Of a DNA stretch of 64,000 nucleotides, positions 1 through 9,788 are shown in pieces; the stretch's first letter is position 1; every line of letters begins with the position of its first letter. The notes below the pieces were generated by a model, which ran no database searches, had not been told where the DNA came from, and saw only the letters and a program-made list of their open reading frames with translations. A program made the position numbers and the translations under genes. The DNA comes from Siphlonurus alternatus (Eukaryota; Arthropoda; Insecta; Ephemeroptera; Siphlonuridae): positions 35,311,351-35,375,350 of the forward strand of contig OX463782.1 of the NCBI GenBank assembly GCA_949825025.1, written 5' to 3'.

Positions 1-235
1 TACGATCTAGTTTTTGAGTTATAAATTTTTAAAGTTGACTACTTTAACATGGAGAAATGAAACTCCCATGTTAAATTGGTCAACTTTAAAAATTCATAAC
101 TCAAAAACTAGATCGTATTTGTATACCTGATATTTTAGCTACTGATAGGGGGTGTAGAGGAGAACATTTTAAATTTTTTTCAGAATTTTTGTGAGAGGGA
201 TTTTTTTTTAACATTGGTGGCGTTACCTTACCCTT
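1..235. mobile_element. MITE family M1, left-truncated copy
   Basis: Bases 1-117 form a near-perfect hairpin around a centre near 58; the right arm runs on to a terminal TTACCCTT at 235. Two complete copies lie at 2590-2940 and 2941-3295, and they show that about half of this copy lies left of the window. No coding capacity is visible. It is a non-autonomous inverted-repeat element; the superfamily is not identified. Confidence 0.8.
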
Positions 236-566
236 AATTATTTCTTCTTTGCTGCATGCATGGAGACAATATTTCTCACTTTTTATATGCTCAATAATAA
301 TAATAATAATTGTTTACTGGGTTTTTAAAAATACAAAGTATAGGGAAAATATTAATAAATAAACATAAGAGGAAAGAAGACGTAATATCTTGTCTTTAAA
401 CCCCTCCTTTTTTTTCCCTTGAAATGGTTCAAATAGGAGGGAATAATCAGAGGAGAAGAGCAGAGCTTAATAATAAATAAAAGATTAATTTATTTCAACT
501 CGAGTATGGATTACTAAAGGGTATTATTAATTCATGTAATACCCGTGTGTACTTGTTATACAGTTT
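236..566. other. Intergenic, no gene seen
   Basis: AT-rich sequence with a short AAT repeat near 290-312. That repeat, followed by TTGTTTACTG, resembles the reversed tail of a retroelement. No open frame or splice-bounded exon is apparent. Confidence 0.5.
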
Positions 567-743
567 TTACGGCTCTTCGCAAATGACATGTTCGTGATTG
601 TTGTAGGATCATATTGTTGTTCCACCTAACATTATTTTTCCTCTTGTCATAGGGGATGCAGAACTCCGTACTTAAATTGTTCGATTCCCCCAAATGCCAG
701 TCAAAGAAGCTTGCTCGCTTGTCTTATATAAAAGCTTAGGCAT
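567..743 (-). pseudogene. C-type lectin last exon, decayed
   Basis: The reverse complement reads as the end of the lectins at 30289 and 36224: FFDWH, TEFCI, a W-N-N in place of WND, and a C-terminal HVICEEP followed by TAA at 567-569. The frame is broken: a stop lies a few codons before FFDWH, and a one-base shift is needed between WNN and the HVICEEP end. A MITE starts at about 745, exactly where the upstream half should continue. The EPN sugar-specificity triplet is replaced by ESN. I infer a dead outlying member of the cluster about 30 kb away. Confidence 0.75.
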
Positions 744-744
744 T

Positions 745-1088
745 GAAAGGCATACAGGCCTCAAATTACAAATTAGACAGTCACCAAGTGGGTTTTATAG
801 TATATAATCAACATTCGCATCATTTTTTTCCACGCTGATGCATCCGTGCGAAGTCGCAGTTCAAAGTAAGAAATTTAGTCCTTGATGACGTCACGAAGTC
901 CTTGATGACGTCACAACTCAATGCTAATCGGTGCTAGCTGTGAGTTGTGACGTCAGCAAGGACTTTCTTTACAGCGCGACTTCGCACAGACGTTCCGCGC
1001 GCAGGTAAAAATAATAAGAATGCTGATTATAAACTCGGGCAACACTTAATGTCTGTCTAATTTGTAATTTGAGGCCTGTATACCTTTC
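745..1088. mobile_element. MITE family M2 with TGACGTCA sites
   Basis: Terminal inverted repeats of about 35 bases (AAAGGCATACAGGCCTCAAA at the left, its complement ending in CCTTT at the right). The arms continue inward with GACGTCA palindromes at about 884, 906 and 948. A second copy lies at 10383-10843. It truncates the lectin pseudo-exon. Confidence 0.85.
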
Positions 1089-1097
1089 AAGAATTAA

Positions 1098-1326
1098 TGC
1101 ATTTCCATGGAGTAAATGTAGAGCGGGGCTTGACACGGCGAGGAAGGCGCACTTGATGCTTCAATATGTCATATGGCGGCCATGTTGGCGTGGAAAAATT
1201 GCAGCTGGAAAGCGATTTTTCCATGCCAACATGGCCACCATACAATATTGAAGCAAGTGCGCCTTCCTCGCCGCGCCAATTAAGCCTCGTTTTTGACATC
1301 GCTCCATATGGAAATGCACCTTTAAA
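1098..1326. mobile_element. MITE family M3 (GCATTTCCATGG ends)
   Basis: A long inverted repeat, with GCATTTCCATGG at the left and the related ATGGAAATGCACCTTTAA at the right. The inner arms carry GGCGAGGAAGGCGCACTTG and its complement, centred near 1210. The same terminal sequence flanks the tandem-repeat element at 18964-20935. Open frames on both strands here are mirror images caused by the palindrome. Confidence 0.8.
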
Positions 1327-1556
1327 CAATATTTTAAGACTCACAACTCAATTAAAATATTATATAAATATAAAATCAAGCCCTAAAAAGCCGAGCCATA
1401 AATGTATGCCATGAACTTTATAATTTCCACCTCACCCTCCATTGCACATACTTTCAAACTGATCAATTATGAATAAAAATTAACAACTGAAGCACGTAAC
1501 CTCTAGTTATATTCTAGAATTTTATTGCTTGAAGTCTCTTTAACTTTTTTAATGGT

Positions 1557-1955
1557 ATAAAGATAACACGAACAATCGATTGTTGTATTATAGTCCCATT
1601 TCATTAACATGTAAACCTTAGCAACCTCATAATGATTCTGATTTTTTTTTTTTACAGACATGCAGTTCTTTTGACACCAAAAAAATATGGAAAAAATTTC
1701 AAAACATTCAGTCGATCAAATTTTTTTAAATTAATTTCTTAGTTTAGGTCTCCATGGAAAAGCCCTATACTTAAAATATAAAAAATTCATTTAAAATAAT
1801 TAGATCGTCCGATTGTTTTGAAATTTTTTCCACATTTTTTTGGTGCTAAGAACTGTCTCTATAAAAAATTCAGAATTATTATGAGCTTGCTAAGGCTTTT
1901 ACATGTTAATCAAATGTTACTACAAACAATCGATTGTTCGTGTTATCTTACCCTT
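1557..1955. mobile_element. MITE family M5 (AACAATCGATTGTT ends)
   Basis: Inverted repeat of about 400 bp. The ends are GATAACACGAACAATCGATT and its complement, and the inner arms around TTAGGTCTCCATGGAAAAGCC also mirror each other. Fragments occur at 44636-45000 and 61921-62021. Confidence 0.8.
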
Positions 1956-2055
1956 AAACCTTAATAATTATTGATTTCAAAACAATTCAACATCAAATTA
2001 ATTATCTAATATTGCTGAATACTTAACCCCTATATATAGCTGGCGTAAAAATATT

Positions 2056-2210
2056 GGGCGCGATTCACGAAGCAGTTAGCCAGGTTTCTAACCACGTTTA
2101 GCTTAACCACGTTTAACTAGGGTAGTTTAACACGTAAAACAGGTATATTTAAACATGGTTAAGGTAAACGTGGTTAGAAACCTGGTTAACTGCTTCGTGA
2201 ATCGCACCCA
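2056..2210. mobile_element. MITE hairpin family M6 (GCGATTCACGAAGCAGTTA)
   Basis: A 155-bp near-perfect hairpin with GCGATTCACGAAGCAGTTAG at the left and its complement at the right. A second copy lies in an intron of lectin C at 53095-53250, and a diverged relative at 47978-48113. Confidence 0.85.
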
Positions 2211-2421
2211 TTATATTATTTTATAAACTATATATAGTACGTATAAGAAATTTCTCTATTTGTATTTTTCTTTTCTACCATCATGCTCTCCCAAAATCAT
2301 ATTCCAGTAAAAAATAAATACACATGCAGTTTTAGATAAATAAATTAAATTTTTTCAAATTAAATAGATCAAAATATTTAAGCTATATATTTAATTAGTC
2401 TAAGTATTTATAGCATTATAA

Positions 2422-2544
2422 TAGGCCTGTTCGTAAACCCTGCTCGGTGTACACTTTCTACACCCAATCGACCTTATATCCCATGTACATAAGGTCGATT
2501 GGGTGCAGAAAGTGTACACCGAGCAGGGTTTACGAACAGGCCTA
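2422..2544. mobile_element. MITE hairpin family M7 (AGGCCTGTTCGTAAACC)
   Basis: A 123-bp almost perfect palindrome, TAGGCCTGTTCGTAAACCC to its complement. Diverged relatives lie at 3300-3440 and 3882-4018, with a half-copy near 37365-37420. The good arm match suggests recent mobility. Confidence 0.85.
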
Positions 2545-2589
2545 ATATCTAGCTGCTTTTGACAGTTCTTATTAATTAAATTTTATCTT

Positions 2590-2940
2590 AAGGGTAAGGT
2601 AACGCCACCAATGTTAAAAAAAATCCCTCTTACAAAAATTCTGAAAAAAATTTAAAATGTTCTCCTCTACACCCCCTATCAGTAGCTAAAATATCAGGTA
2701 CACAAATACGATCTAGTTTTTTAGTTATAAATTTTTAAAGTTGAGTACTTTAACATGGAGAAATGAAAATCCCATGTTAAATTCGTCAACTTTAAAAATT
2801 CATAACTCAAAAACTAGATCGTATTTGTATACCTGATATTTTAGCTACTGATATAGGGGGTGTAGAGGAGAACATTTTAAATTTTTTTCAGAATTTTTGT
2901 GAGGGATTTTTTTTAACATTGGTGGCGTTATCTTACCCTT
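2590..2940. mobile_element. MITE family M1, complete copy
   Basis: A full inverted repeat of 351 bp bounded by AAGGGTAAGGTAACGCCACC and its complement, with a central hairpin matching bases 1-117. It abuts the next copy directly. Confidence 0.9.
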
Positions 2941-3295
2941 AAGGGCTAGATAACGCCACCAATGTTAAAAAAAATCCGTCACACAAAAAATCTGAAAAAA
3001 AAAAAAATTAAAATGTTGTCCTCGATCTGCACCTCCTATCAGTAGCTAAAATATCAGGTAAACAAATACGATCTAGTTTGTTAGTTCCGAATGTTTGAAG
3101 TTGACTATATATATATATATACTTTAACATGGAAAAATGGAAATTCCATGTTAAATTAGTCAACTTCAAACATTCGGAACTAAAAAACTAGATCGTATTT
3201 GTATACCTGATATTTTAGCTATACTGATAGGGGGTGCAGATCGAGGACAACATTTTAATTTTTTTTTAACGTTTTGGTGGCGTTATCTTACCCTT
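2941..3295. mobile_element. MITE family M1, complete copy
   Basis: Same ends and layout as the copy just before it. The central arms are changed (GTTAGTTCCGAATGTTTGAAG) but the change is mirrored in both arms. This suggests arm-to-arm conversion or hairpin-templated repair. Confidence 0.9.
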
Positions 3296-3299
3296 AAAG

Positions 3300-3440
3300 G
3301 CATTTTCGTAAACGTACCTGTCTATATTAAAAACATGACTTCTTGCACTCAATCGACCTTAGGTCCAATAGCATAAGGTCGGTTGGATGCAAAAATTGTA
3401 TGTCTATATTATAGACAGGGCTTACGAACATTATACCTAT
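3300..3440. mobile_element. MITE family M7, diverged copy
   Basis: Imperfect hairpin with CAATCGACCTTA and TAAGGTCGGTTGG at its centre and TTCGTAAAC and TTACGAAC near its ends, as in the copy at 2422. Confidence 0.65.
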
Positions 3441-3633
3441 TATGATGCTCAATTGTTTTGAAATAAAGCTAAAAATTTTGACTCTCTTTTCATCTTATTT
3501 TACCCAAAATCTAATTTGTGACCTACATAATTATAATTATATCGACTCATTTCATTAACTTTTTAAATTTTAAATTTCAAGTCTCCCATGCATGCAAAAT
3601 TTAATTAAGCTATCATTAAAATTTAAATATAAA

Positions 3634-3821
3634 GGGGGACATTCACAAAGCACTTTAACCCCCACATTAGCTCCGATTTTTAACCCTGGTGCTAAACATG
3701 CATGGTGCTAAACTATGAGCTTAACATGGTTATAGCCCCTGGTTAAGTACCATATATGTTTAACACCAGGGTTAAAAATCGGGGCTAAAGTGGGGGTTAA
3801 AGTGCTTTGTGAATGTCCCCC
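3634..3821. mobile_element. MITE hairpin family M8 (GGGGGACATTCACAAAGC)
   Basis: A 188-bp palindrome, GGGGGACATTCACAAAGCAC to its complement, with a TTAACCATGTT-type core similar in style to family M6. Confidence 0.85.
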
Positions 3822-3881
3822 AAAGTGTAAAACGAATTTATAACTGTTCAAATTAAGTAATAACAAGCTATATATATATAA

Positions 3882-4018
3882 TAGGTTTGTTCGTAAATAC
3901 ACAATCAGAAAGAATCGATTATTTGAGATGAACCTTCTATACATATATAACATACGGTTCATTACAAATAATCGATTCTTTCTGATTGTGTATTTACTCC
4001 TATTTACGAACAGATCTA
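3882..4018. mobile_element. MITE hairpin, M7 relative
   Basis: Inverted arms of about 55 bases containing AATACACAATCAGAAAGAATC and its complement, with TTCGTAAAT-type ends. Confidence 0.8.
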
Positions 4019-4158
4019 ATGACTTAAGATTCTGTCAGACTTGAAAGATATATCTGTTATGACAATTTTAACTTGAGAAATTAAACTAGAAATCAGGGAT
4101 AGTTAACTTAAAGTAAATAAAAACACAAAAACATGCAGCAACTTTATAACAGTTGCTG

Positions 4159-4281
4159 CTATAAGAATAAACGAACGTATTTTTCTTTTTTTACAAAATA
4201 TGTATGTACATATAATAATTCAAGAAAACTCGTTCTCCTCGATCTTGGCTGCGTCTGATGTGGTACCCTTGTTATCTTCTC
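4159..4281 (-). CDS. Candidate terminal exon Z of an unrecognised gene
   Basis: On the minus strand an acceptor (TTCATGTTGCAG) at 4282-4284 opens an exon. In phase 0, which matches the exon at 11024-11128, it gives about 40 residues starting EKITRVPHQTQPRSRRTSF and ending in TAG at 4159. In the next phase it gives a 19-codon tail ending EENEFS and TGA at 4220, whose composition looks more protein-like. The phase-0 QPRSRRTSF resembles QPRGTLRRTSLF in the candidate exon at 9570-9767, which favours a shared origin. The product is not recognised. Confidence 0.4.
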   Translation of the reverse strand, partial: EKITRVPHQTQPRSRRTSFLELLYVHTYFVKKEKYVRLFL

Positions 4282-4510
4282 CTGCAACATGAAGAGAGCA
4301 AATATTGACGTCATAAAGACAGGTATGGACATCTGGTGGATATAATTATCTGAGTGATTCTAAAAGTGACATTGTTTTGATATCTGAGCTTTGCTACTGG
4401 CCAAAGTACACGTGTAGTACGTTGAGTCATACTGATTCTATCGAAGAGGTTTTCAATGCCATCTGTTGGTACTTTATGACGTCTAATATTAATTTACACT
4501 ATAGCATTAC

Positions 4511-4790
4511 CCAAGGGGGGGGGGGGGAAATCAATACGACCCACAAATTATTGCTCCAAAAATTCTGAAATAAATTGTAATCTTTATTGTCATAGAGTAT
4601 TGTATTTCTGCAATTAAAAATAGCGAGAGAAAAAATTTAACTTTCTTTTTAAAATGCATGAGATTTAAATAGCGGGTCATATCGCCCCCCCCCCCCTCCT
4701 TGGTAAAAGTGTGAACAAAAAATACCAGGCCCATGCTAGCGTTGACCCGCTATTTAAGTCACATGTTAAAAAAAATAAAACTTTTTTCTT
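4511..4790. repeat. Oligo-G/oligo-C dispersed repeat, two opposed copies
   Basis: A G run at about 4515 and a C run at about 4684 flank the block. Words such as ACCCGCTATTTAA, CACATGTTAAA and AAATTCTGAAATAA recur at 5100-5215, 6481-6660, 18780-18960, 43420-43570 and 47775-47960. This is a short dispersed element whose core is a G run after CTTTACCAAGG. Confidence 0.6.
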
Positions 4791-5099
4791 ATTTTCTATC
4801 TATTATATATATTTTTTTGCGGAAATACATATATTTTACTATTTGGATACTTTCATAATAATAATTTTATTACAATGGATTATTAAATGTCACTTAATTA
4901 CATTTGATTAATTAATCGATCTATTATTATGATTATACTCTGTGTTGTATACGTATTAGTTTATAGATTTTCATTTCTACTGTATATATTTATATTGTGT
5001 ATAATATTTGTCGTATTTTATTTCATGTTTTAGGATTGTAACTATAATAATATGTACAATCCACATCAATAAGGAGTCTTCTGCATTGAAACCAAAATA
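4791..5099. other. AT-rich, no gene seen
   Basis: Low-complexity A/T sequence without splice-bounded open frames. Confidence 0.5.
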
Positions 5100-5232
5100 A
5101 ACAAATAAAATCAATTAAATTATTTCAGAATTTTTGAGCAGTATATTACACTTCTTTCCAGCTTTTTATGAGTTGCGGGTCGTCTCATCCTCCCCCCCCC
5201 CCCCCCCCCCCCCCCCCACACACACTTTGGTA

Positions 5233-5478
5233 GTGTTAATGCAAGGATTTTCTATACTATGGATAGGTGGGGGCACTATCGTCAGTGAGGCAAGGTCGTG
5301 AGGAGGAAGTGGGTGGTGGTTACAATAGAATGTCCGCCATCTTACCATGGCCTGTGAAGCCAAAACAATACAAAATATTGCGCTCGGCGGCCATGATACC
5401 ATGGCCTTTTGCCTCAGTAGCTATAATGCTATTGGTATAGACGTAGCCTATCCATAGTGTAGAAAATCCTTGTGTTAA
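5233..5478. mobile_element. Inverted-repeat MITE
   Basis: GTGTTAATGCAAGGATTTTC at the left is mirrored by GAAAATCCTTGTGTTAAT at the right; the inner arms hold ATGGCC and GGCCAT words. A C run at 5193-5217 precedes it. The open frames on the minus strand here are products of the palindrome. Confidence 0.75.
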
Positions 5479-5623
5479 TGTGAGTAAAACAGGACGATCA
5501 TGCAGCTGCTTAACTTTCACTGTAAGGTATGCAAGTTTCAAGCACGCAAGTATCGCAAGTTGCATAATTTACAGGCTGAATGTACAACTGAGCGCGAATC
5601 ACGAACAAGTTAGCCATGCATGT

Positions 5624-5920
5624 TAAGGTGCATTTTCATGGGCGATTTCCAGCCTGCGACGTGACGCGAATATAGCGCACTTGCTGTAACATCCATTGGC
5701 GGCCATATTGGGTGAATAATAGTAAAATGCATCGTAATTAACGCGAATACTGGAACGTGATTACTGGCAGTAATCGCGTTAATTATACGATGCTTTTTTT
5801 CCTATTATTTGCCCAATATGGCCGATCTACTGGCGAATTCGCAGCCGCATAATAGGATTTCGCAGCTTTTACGTCAAATCGCTCCACATCGCTTTTGTCG
5901 CTTATGAAAATTTACCTTTA
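5624..5920. mobile_element. MITE with GCGAATTCGC/GACGCGA arms
   Basis: AAGGTGCATTTTCATGGGCG at the left mirrors CTTATGAAAATTTACCTTTA at the right. The inner arms share words (GCGCACTTGCTG, ACATCCATTGGCGGCCATAT, TTAATTAACGAT-like) with the larger element at 9789-10270. Confidence 0.8.
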
Positions 5921-6024
5921 CTCACTTCTTTAGTCTAATTTAGTGACATTGCGTTTGTCTGTAATATCAACCGTGATTAGTATGAAATCTGGTCCCGTTT
6001 TATCGCGAACTATACCATATGTAC

Positions 6025-6154
6025 TGTACACTTCTCTTGTCACCTCGGAAAATTTCCCACTTGCAGCCTTTTCACCAAGCCCTGTGTTTTTCTTACGGGG
6101 CATTGGTGATTAAGAATGTCGCAGAAGGAAATTTTCCAAAGTGACGACTGTACA
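6025..6154. mobile_element. MITE family M9 (TGTACACTT...AAGTGTACA)
   Basis: Imperfect hairpin TGTACACTTCT...GACTGTACAT with inner GGAAAATTTCC and GGAAATTTTCC. Other copies: 21528-21626, 22916-23051 and 50533-50667. Confidence 0.75.
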
Positions 6155-6480
6155 TATTTTGGTGATAATTGGAGACAAATGTTGAAATAATATAATAGTT
6201 ACCGATTTTACGTGAAATTTCATTCAAATTGTCAAAAAGCCTTACACTTGATTATAAAATATTTCTTCTTGTGTAAAAATGCTAAAAAAAAAAAAATACC
6301 ATGCATAAGCCTTACATCTGAAGACATAATATTATACTTTATGTTAAGGGTTTGACAGATATAAACATATTATATCATGAATACTTGAAACTTCTTTTGC
6401 TACTAATGAAATTTCTGTCGCGATTACGGAAACATAATTCACCCTAGTGCATGATTATTAAGGTACTTTTTTATCACACA
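6155..6480. other. AT-rich, no gene seen
   Basis: No open frame, hairpin or recognisable repeat was found apart from an A run near 6283. Confidence 0.5.
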
Positions 6481-6660
6481 CTTCTTTACCAAGGAGGGGG
6501 GGGGGGTCGAAACAGCCTGCTATTTACATCACATGTTAAATAAAAAGTTAAAGTTTTTCACTCATTTTTTTCTGGAAATACATTGCTGGGTTGCTAAGCA
6601 ATAAAAGGTTCAGAATTTTTGGAGAAGTATTTTATACTTTTTTCCGCTTTATTAGATTTA
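6481..6660. repeat. Oligo-G dispersed repeat
   Basis: TTACCAAGG followed by a G run, GTCGAAACAGCCTGCTATTT, ACATGTTAAA, then AAATACATTGCTG, GGAGAAGTATT and TTCCGCTTTA. This order matches the copies at 47775-47960 and 43420-43570. Confidence 0.65.
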
Positions 6661-6842
6661 AAGGTCGGAATAACCCTTCCCCTCCTCAATGCTAGGGGTA
6701 ATGTTTTATATTTTATAATAAGAATAGAGGTGACGTTCAGTCTGCCCAGAAGTGTAATTATACCTGCAGGAGAGGTCTGTGAGATCCTCGTGGGCCGGAC
6801 GATCAATCGTGGAGGACACCTCGTGATTGTGCCTGTCCGGAG

Positions 6843-7006
6843 CAGGGGCGGATCCAGCTCACGTCTCTTGGGGGGAAAGGGGGGGGGGGCCATATCCCGC
6901 AATGTTTAATTTTGGAGTTTGTGCATGGGGGGTGACGGGTGGGGGATGGTAACACCTTCAATGTATTTTGGGACCTTTTTGGGGGGCCCCCTTGGATCCG
7001 CACCTG
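6843..7006. mobile_element. hAT-like MITE, 8-bp target duplication
   Basis: Ends CAGGGGCGGATCCAG and GGATCCGCACCTG. It is flanked by GTCCGGAG (6835-6842) and GTCCGGAA (7007-7014), 7 of 8 bases identical. Eight-base duplications with CAGG-type ends are typical of hAT elements. The internal sequence is related to the copy at 8876-9069. Confidence 0.8.
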
Positions 7007-7169
7007 GTCCGGAAAAAGCTTCTTGCTCCGAAGCCACACCAGTTGAATTCCGTGTCTGGTATGGTGGCCATGAGCGGATGAGCGATCGTTCTATGTACAA
7101 CCACGAGGATCGGCAGACGAGTTCTATGAGGAAGAAATATTCAATTAATTTTTATAATGGTCAATTACT

Positions 7170-7342
7170 ACGTGACAGGGCACTTGACGCAATAGTGTGC
7201 GCATGCGATTCGTGATCAGAGGTTCGTGAGTTCGATCCCAGGCACCGCCAAACTTTTCACATTACTCGTGCATCCAGAAGGCGATTGATGGCATCCTCGA
7301 ATCCATCAATTGCCGACCATCCTGACTGAGGTTTCCATTATA
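7170..7342 (+). mobile_element. tRNA-derived SINE
   Basis: GGTTCGTGAGTTCGATCCC is a good pol III B box, with a weak A-box region upstream. The 3' part ends CCATCCTGACTGAGGTTT, and the same CGTCCTGACTGAGGTTT ends the 5S-derived SINE at 57838-58130. The shared tail implies one partner LINE mobilises both. Confidence 0.65.
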
Positions 7343-7598
7343 TGGATTTTATGATTTAAATTTTATTGAAAAAATTTTTTCACTAAATCATACGATTATA
7401 TCGAACTTCAACAATAAAAACATTTAAAACTAATTGCAATTACGAAAGTTATATTTTGCAAAGTTTCACTTGAACAAAAGGTTGCATTTCCAAGGTAAAA
7501 CATTCCAAATGACAGCACTAATATCTTTCAGGCTCTCACAATATTTATGAAAATGTCATACCAACAAAGTGAGATTTTCCGCGAATATTTAACATTAA

Positions 7599-7712
7599 CT
7601 ACGTATATACATGGTGGTGTTTGATACGTATTCGTTGATGACAGGTATATAATGTTATTGTTATGAGGCGTCGTCAACGGATTCGTATTAAACACCACCA
7701 TGTAAACGCAGT
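7599..7712. mobile_element. MITE family M10 (ACGTTTACATGACGGTGTTTAA)
   Basis: Hairpin with ATACATGGTGGTGTTTGATACG and TTAAACACCACCATGTAAACG arms around TTATGAGGCGTCGTCAACG. Other copies: 33383-33493, 33892-33987 (partial) and 58772-58882. Confidence 0.8.
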
Positions 7713-7858
7713 AATGGAGGGTAAAGGATCTTTCCCACGGCACTCCAATTTTTAATTGACACCACTTATTTATGCAAAGAGAGGTTCTTACGTGAATTTT
7801 TCTGCATTCACGGCAGAGCAAACTTAATAGAAATATCAATGAAACTTACCTAGCAGGG

Positions 7859-8029
7859 TCAGGAAAAGTCATACAGGACATGACGTTTGGACAAGTCATA
7901 GAGCGCGCGTCGTGCTGCCGTGGTGTCCATGACCGGCACGTGGGGTGTGTCCTCGTCTTCGCGTCTTGCCAACGTGTGCGAAGTTCTAGCGATGAGTGAG
8001 GAGAGTCCACCGCCTAGAGTGACCAAATC
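7859..8029 (-). CDS. Candidate terminal exon Y of an unrecognised gene
   Basis: The minus strand has an acceptor (TTCTTTTAG) followed by 56 codons and TGA at 7859-7861. Only this frame is open across the exon. The peptide begins DLVTLGGGLSSLIARTSH and ends KRHVLYDFS. At DNA level it is homologous to the exon at 9570-9767: both contain GGCAAGACGC, CCCCACGTGCCGG and CACGA-GCGCGCTC, but the two are read in different frames. Its GC content is well above that of the flanks. The entry phase (0) matches the end of the exon at 11024-11128. No family was recognised; a basic, serine-rich cytoplasmic tail of a membrane protein is one possibility but unproven. Confidence 0.5.
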   Translation of the reverse strand, partial: DLVTLGGGLSSLIARTSHTLARREDEDTPHVPVMDTTAARRALYDLSKRHVLYDFS

Positions 8030-8104
8030 CTAAAAGAACAGTTTACTTTCTTTAAAATCTCATTTGATCTTAAATTGTACAATTTATTATTTATTATTAT
8101 TAAC

Positions 8105-8437
8105 AATGGACAACATATATGAAAATAATTTATTGCAGAAATGAATAGAGGGTACCAAATTATGCTACTCTGAATTTTTTCAGATTTTTTTGAGACCCAG
8201 AACTATTTTTAAATAAGTATTGAATGTGCGGCCACGCCCCCTGGAGGCGTCAATAGGCGTCCAGTCTCTATCCTTTTTATTAAGGCTGCAGGGGTGCCAA
8301 CTGAAATCACAGTACTTTCAATAATTATTTAAAAATAGTTCCGGGTCTAAAAAAAATCTGAAAAAAATTCAGAGTAGCATAATTTGGTACCCTCTATTTA
8401 TTTCTGCAGTAAATTTTTTTAATGTATGTTGCCCATT
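8105..8437. mobile_element. MITE family M4, subtype a
   Basis: Ends AATGGACAACAT and TGTTGCCCATT. The inner arms TTGCAGAAATGAATAGAGG, CAAATTATGCTACTCTGAA and their complements define the M4 family, also seen at 16577, 24227, 31358, 50069, 56745 and 57110; a right arm survives at 43185-43288. The middle (GGCCACGCCCCCTGGAGGCG) is unique to this copy. Confidence 0.85.
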
Positions 8438-8524
8438 AAAAATGATCGTTTATTAGACAAAAACTTCTAAAGTTTAACAAAATCTGATCTAGTTGAGTCT
8501 GGTGCAATAACGGCAGGCGTAACG

Positions 8525-8740
8525 TTTGGGATGTATATGTTGGCACCAAAGCCCGAATTCGAGCAAAGCCCGAAAAAAATGCGCACATCTAGGTGTGCCC
8601 CTAGCGATTTGAGCAAAGCCCGAAATTAACAAATATTAAATATTTAATTGCATATCTGAAATCTGAATAGATTGCATGATTCAAATTATTGATGTATGGA
8701 CTTCGGGTCCGTTATAACAAAGCCCGTAAAAGAAGAGCTT
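8525..8740. repeat. GCAAAGCCCG repeat block
   Basis: GCCCGAATTCGAGCAAAGCC is followed by recurring AGCAAAGCCCGAAA words and, on the other strand, CTTCGGG. It is related in layout to the block at 45010-45320 (ACCAAAAACCGAATTCGG, AGCAAAAC). Probably a diverged inverted-repeat element; exact ends are not determined. Confidence 0.45.
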
Positions 8741-8875
8741 GTATTATATAATTGTAAATTTTTTAAAACACTTGCAATTAGTTTTATATCTGATAACAGC
8801 TGGTTAAAATCTATAAAATTACAATGTCAAATATTCAGAGTATGTACGGAGGTAACGCAGGGAACGGTTGGCTAA

Positions 8876-9069
8876 CAGGCGTGGATCCAAGGGAGGGGGG
8901 GGGGGTGCGATGAGGGCGATCGTCCTCCTCTAAAAAGATCCCAAAATACATTGACGATATTTCCCCCCCCCCCACCCGTCGCCTTCCCCCCTTCCACTCC
9001 AACGTCAAATTTTAACATTGCGGGATAGGACCCCCGCCCCCCTAGAACCGCGAGCTGGAACCGCCCCTG
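8876..9069. mobile_element. hAT-like MITE, G/C-rich
   Basis: Ends CAGGCGTGGATCC and GGAACCGCCCCTG, flanked by TTGGCTAA and TCGGCTAT (6 of 8 identical). Inside are G and C runs and GATCCCAAAATACATTGA, the complement of the matching segment in the copy at 6843. Confidence 0.65.
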
Positions 9070-9094
9070 TCGGCTATCCCAGAGGTTTATAGCA

Positions 9095-9240
9095 AGCAGA
9101 GTAGCAGTAGCGTAGTGGTTTGATCTCTGCATGCCTATCGCTCGGGAGACCCAGCATCGCTTCCTGCCTTGGCTCAGGTGACTTTTCGTCACTTCGAGCT
9201 GAGGTATGGCAGCGTATTCTGGTAAGTTCCCGAGAGATGG
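9095..9240 (+). mobile_element. Probable tRNA-derived SINE
   Basis: The head GTAGCGTAGTGGTTTGATCTC resembles a tRNA D arm (A box), followed by a GC-rich body ending at CCCGAGAGATGG. The B box is poor. A diverged SINE is the best reading. Confidence 0.4.
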
Positions 9241-9569
9241 CATGTTTATGAAACCATTTATACGATGATGGATTATTGAAGTATTAAAATTGATTTTCGT
9301 TTCAAAATAGTCTAGCTGAACTATCAATTATTTTATTAAAAATAACAAATCATGCAGTTACACTATTTAAATAATTATAGGTTTTACAGTTAACCTAATA
9401 ATATTAATTACATTTTTTTTCATAAAATAATAAAAATATTAATTTTATTTCAAACAAAAAACATACGGGACACATTGTTGCATGCACGAAGTGTGCAAAA
9501 CAAATACAATAATAAGAGATTAAACTCACAGGCTGCCTCGCGGTGACAATAATAGTAGCTCCATGATCC
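9241..9569. other. AT-rich, no gene seen
   Basis: A/T-rich spacer without coding, hairpin or repeat signals that could be supported. Confidence 0.5.
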
Positions 9570-9767
9570 CTACCTGGCGGGAAGATTAAAAAGGGATGTC
9601 CTTCTGAGAGTCCCTCGTGGCTGAGCGAGCGAACGACTGCGGAGCGCGCCTCGTGCTACCTCGTTCCCGGCACGTGGGGTTGATCCTCTCTGAGCGTCTT
9701 GCCAGAGTGTGTGGAAGTCAAACTGTGTAACTGGCAAGTCCATCGTCAGTGTGACATGTGACGAGTC
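9570..9767 (-). CDS. Candidate terminal exon X of an unrecognised gene
   Basis: The minus-strand acceptor TTTTTTTATGCAG at 9768-9770 leads into 65 open codons and TAG at 9570-9572. The peptide begins DSSHVTLTMDLPVTQFDF and ends RRTSLFNLPAR. It enters in phase 0, like exon Y at 7859-8029, and is its DNA-level homologue. The frame equivalent to exon Y's is closed here by TGA and TAG. A possible donor (CAG then GTAGGG) overlaps the stop, so inclusion as an internal exon cannot be excluded. Arginine- and serine-rich, no motif recognised. Either a real alternative C-terminus or a decayed duplicate of exon Y. Confidence 0.45.
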   Translation of the reverse strand, partial: DSSHVTLTMDLPVTQFDFHTLWQDAQRGSTPRAGNEVARGALRSRSLAQPRGTLRRTSLFNLPAR

Positions 9768-9788
9768 CTGCATAAAAAAACAATGTAT

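Noticed and set aside
1087..1344. Opposed frames at 1.1-1.4 kb
   Set aside because: Mirror frames of the M3 palindrome.
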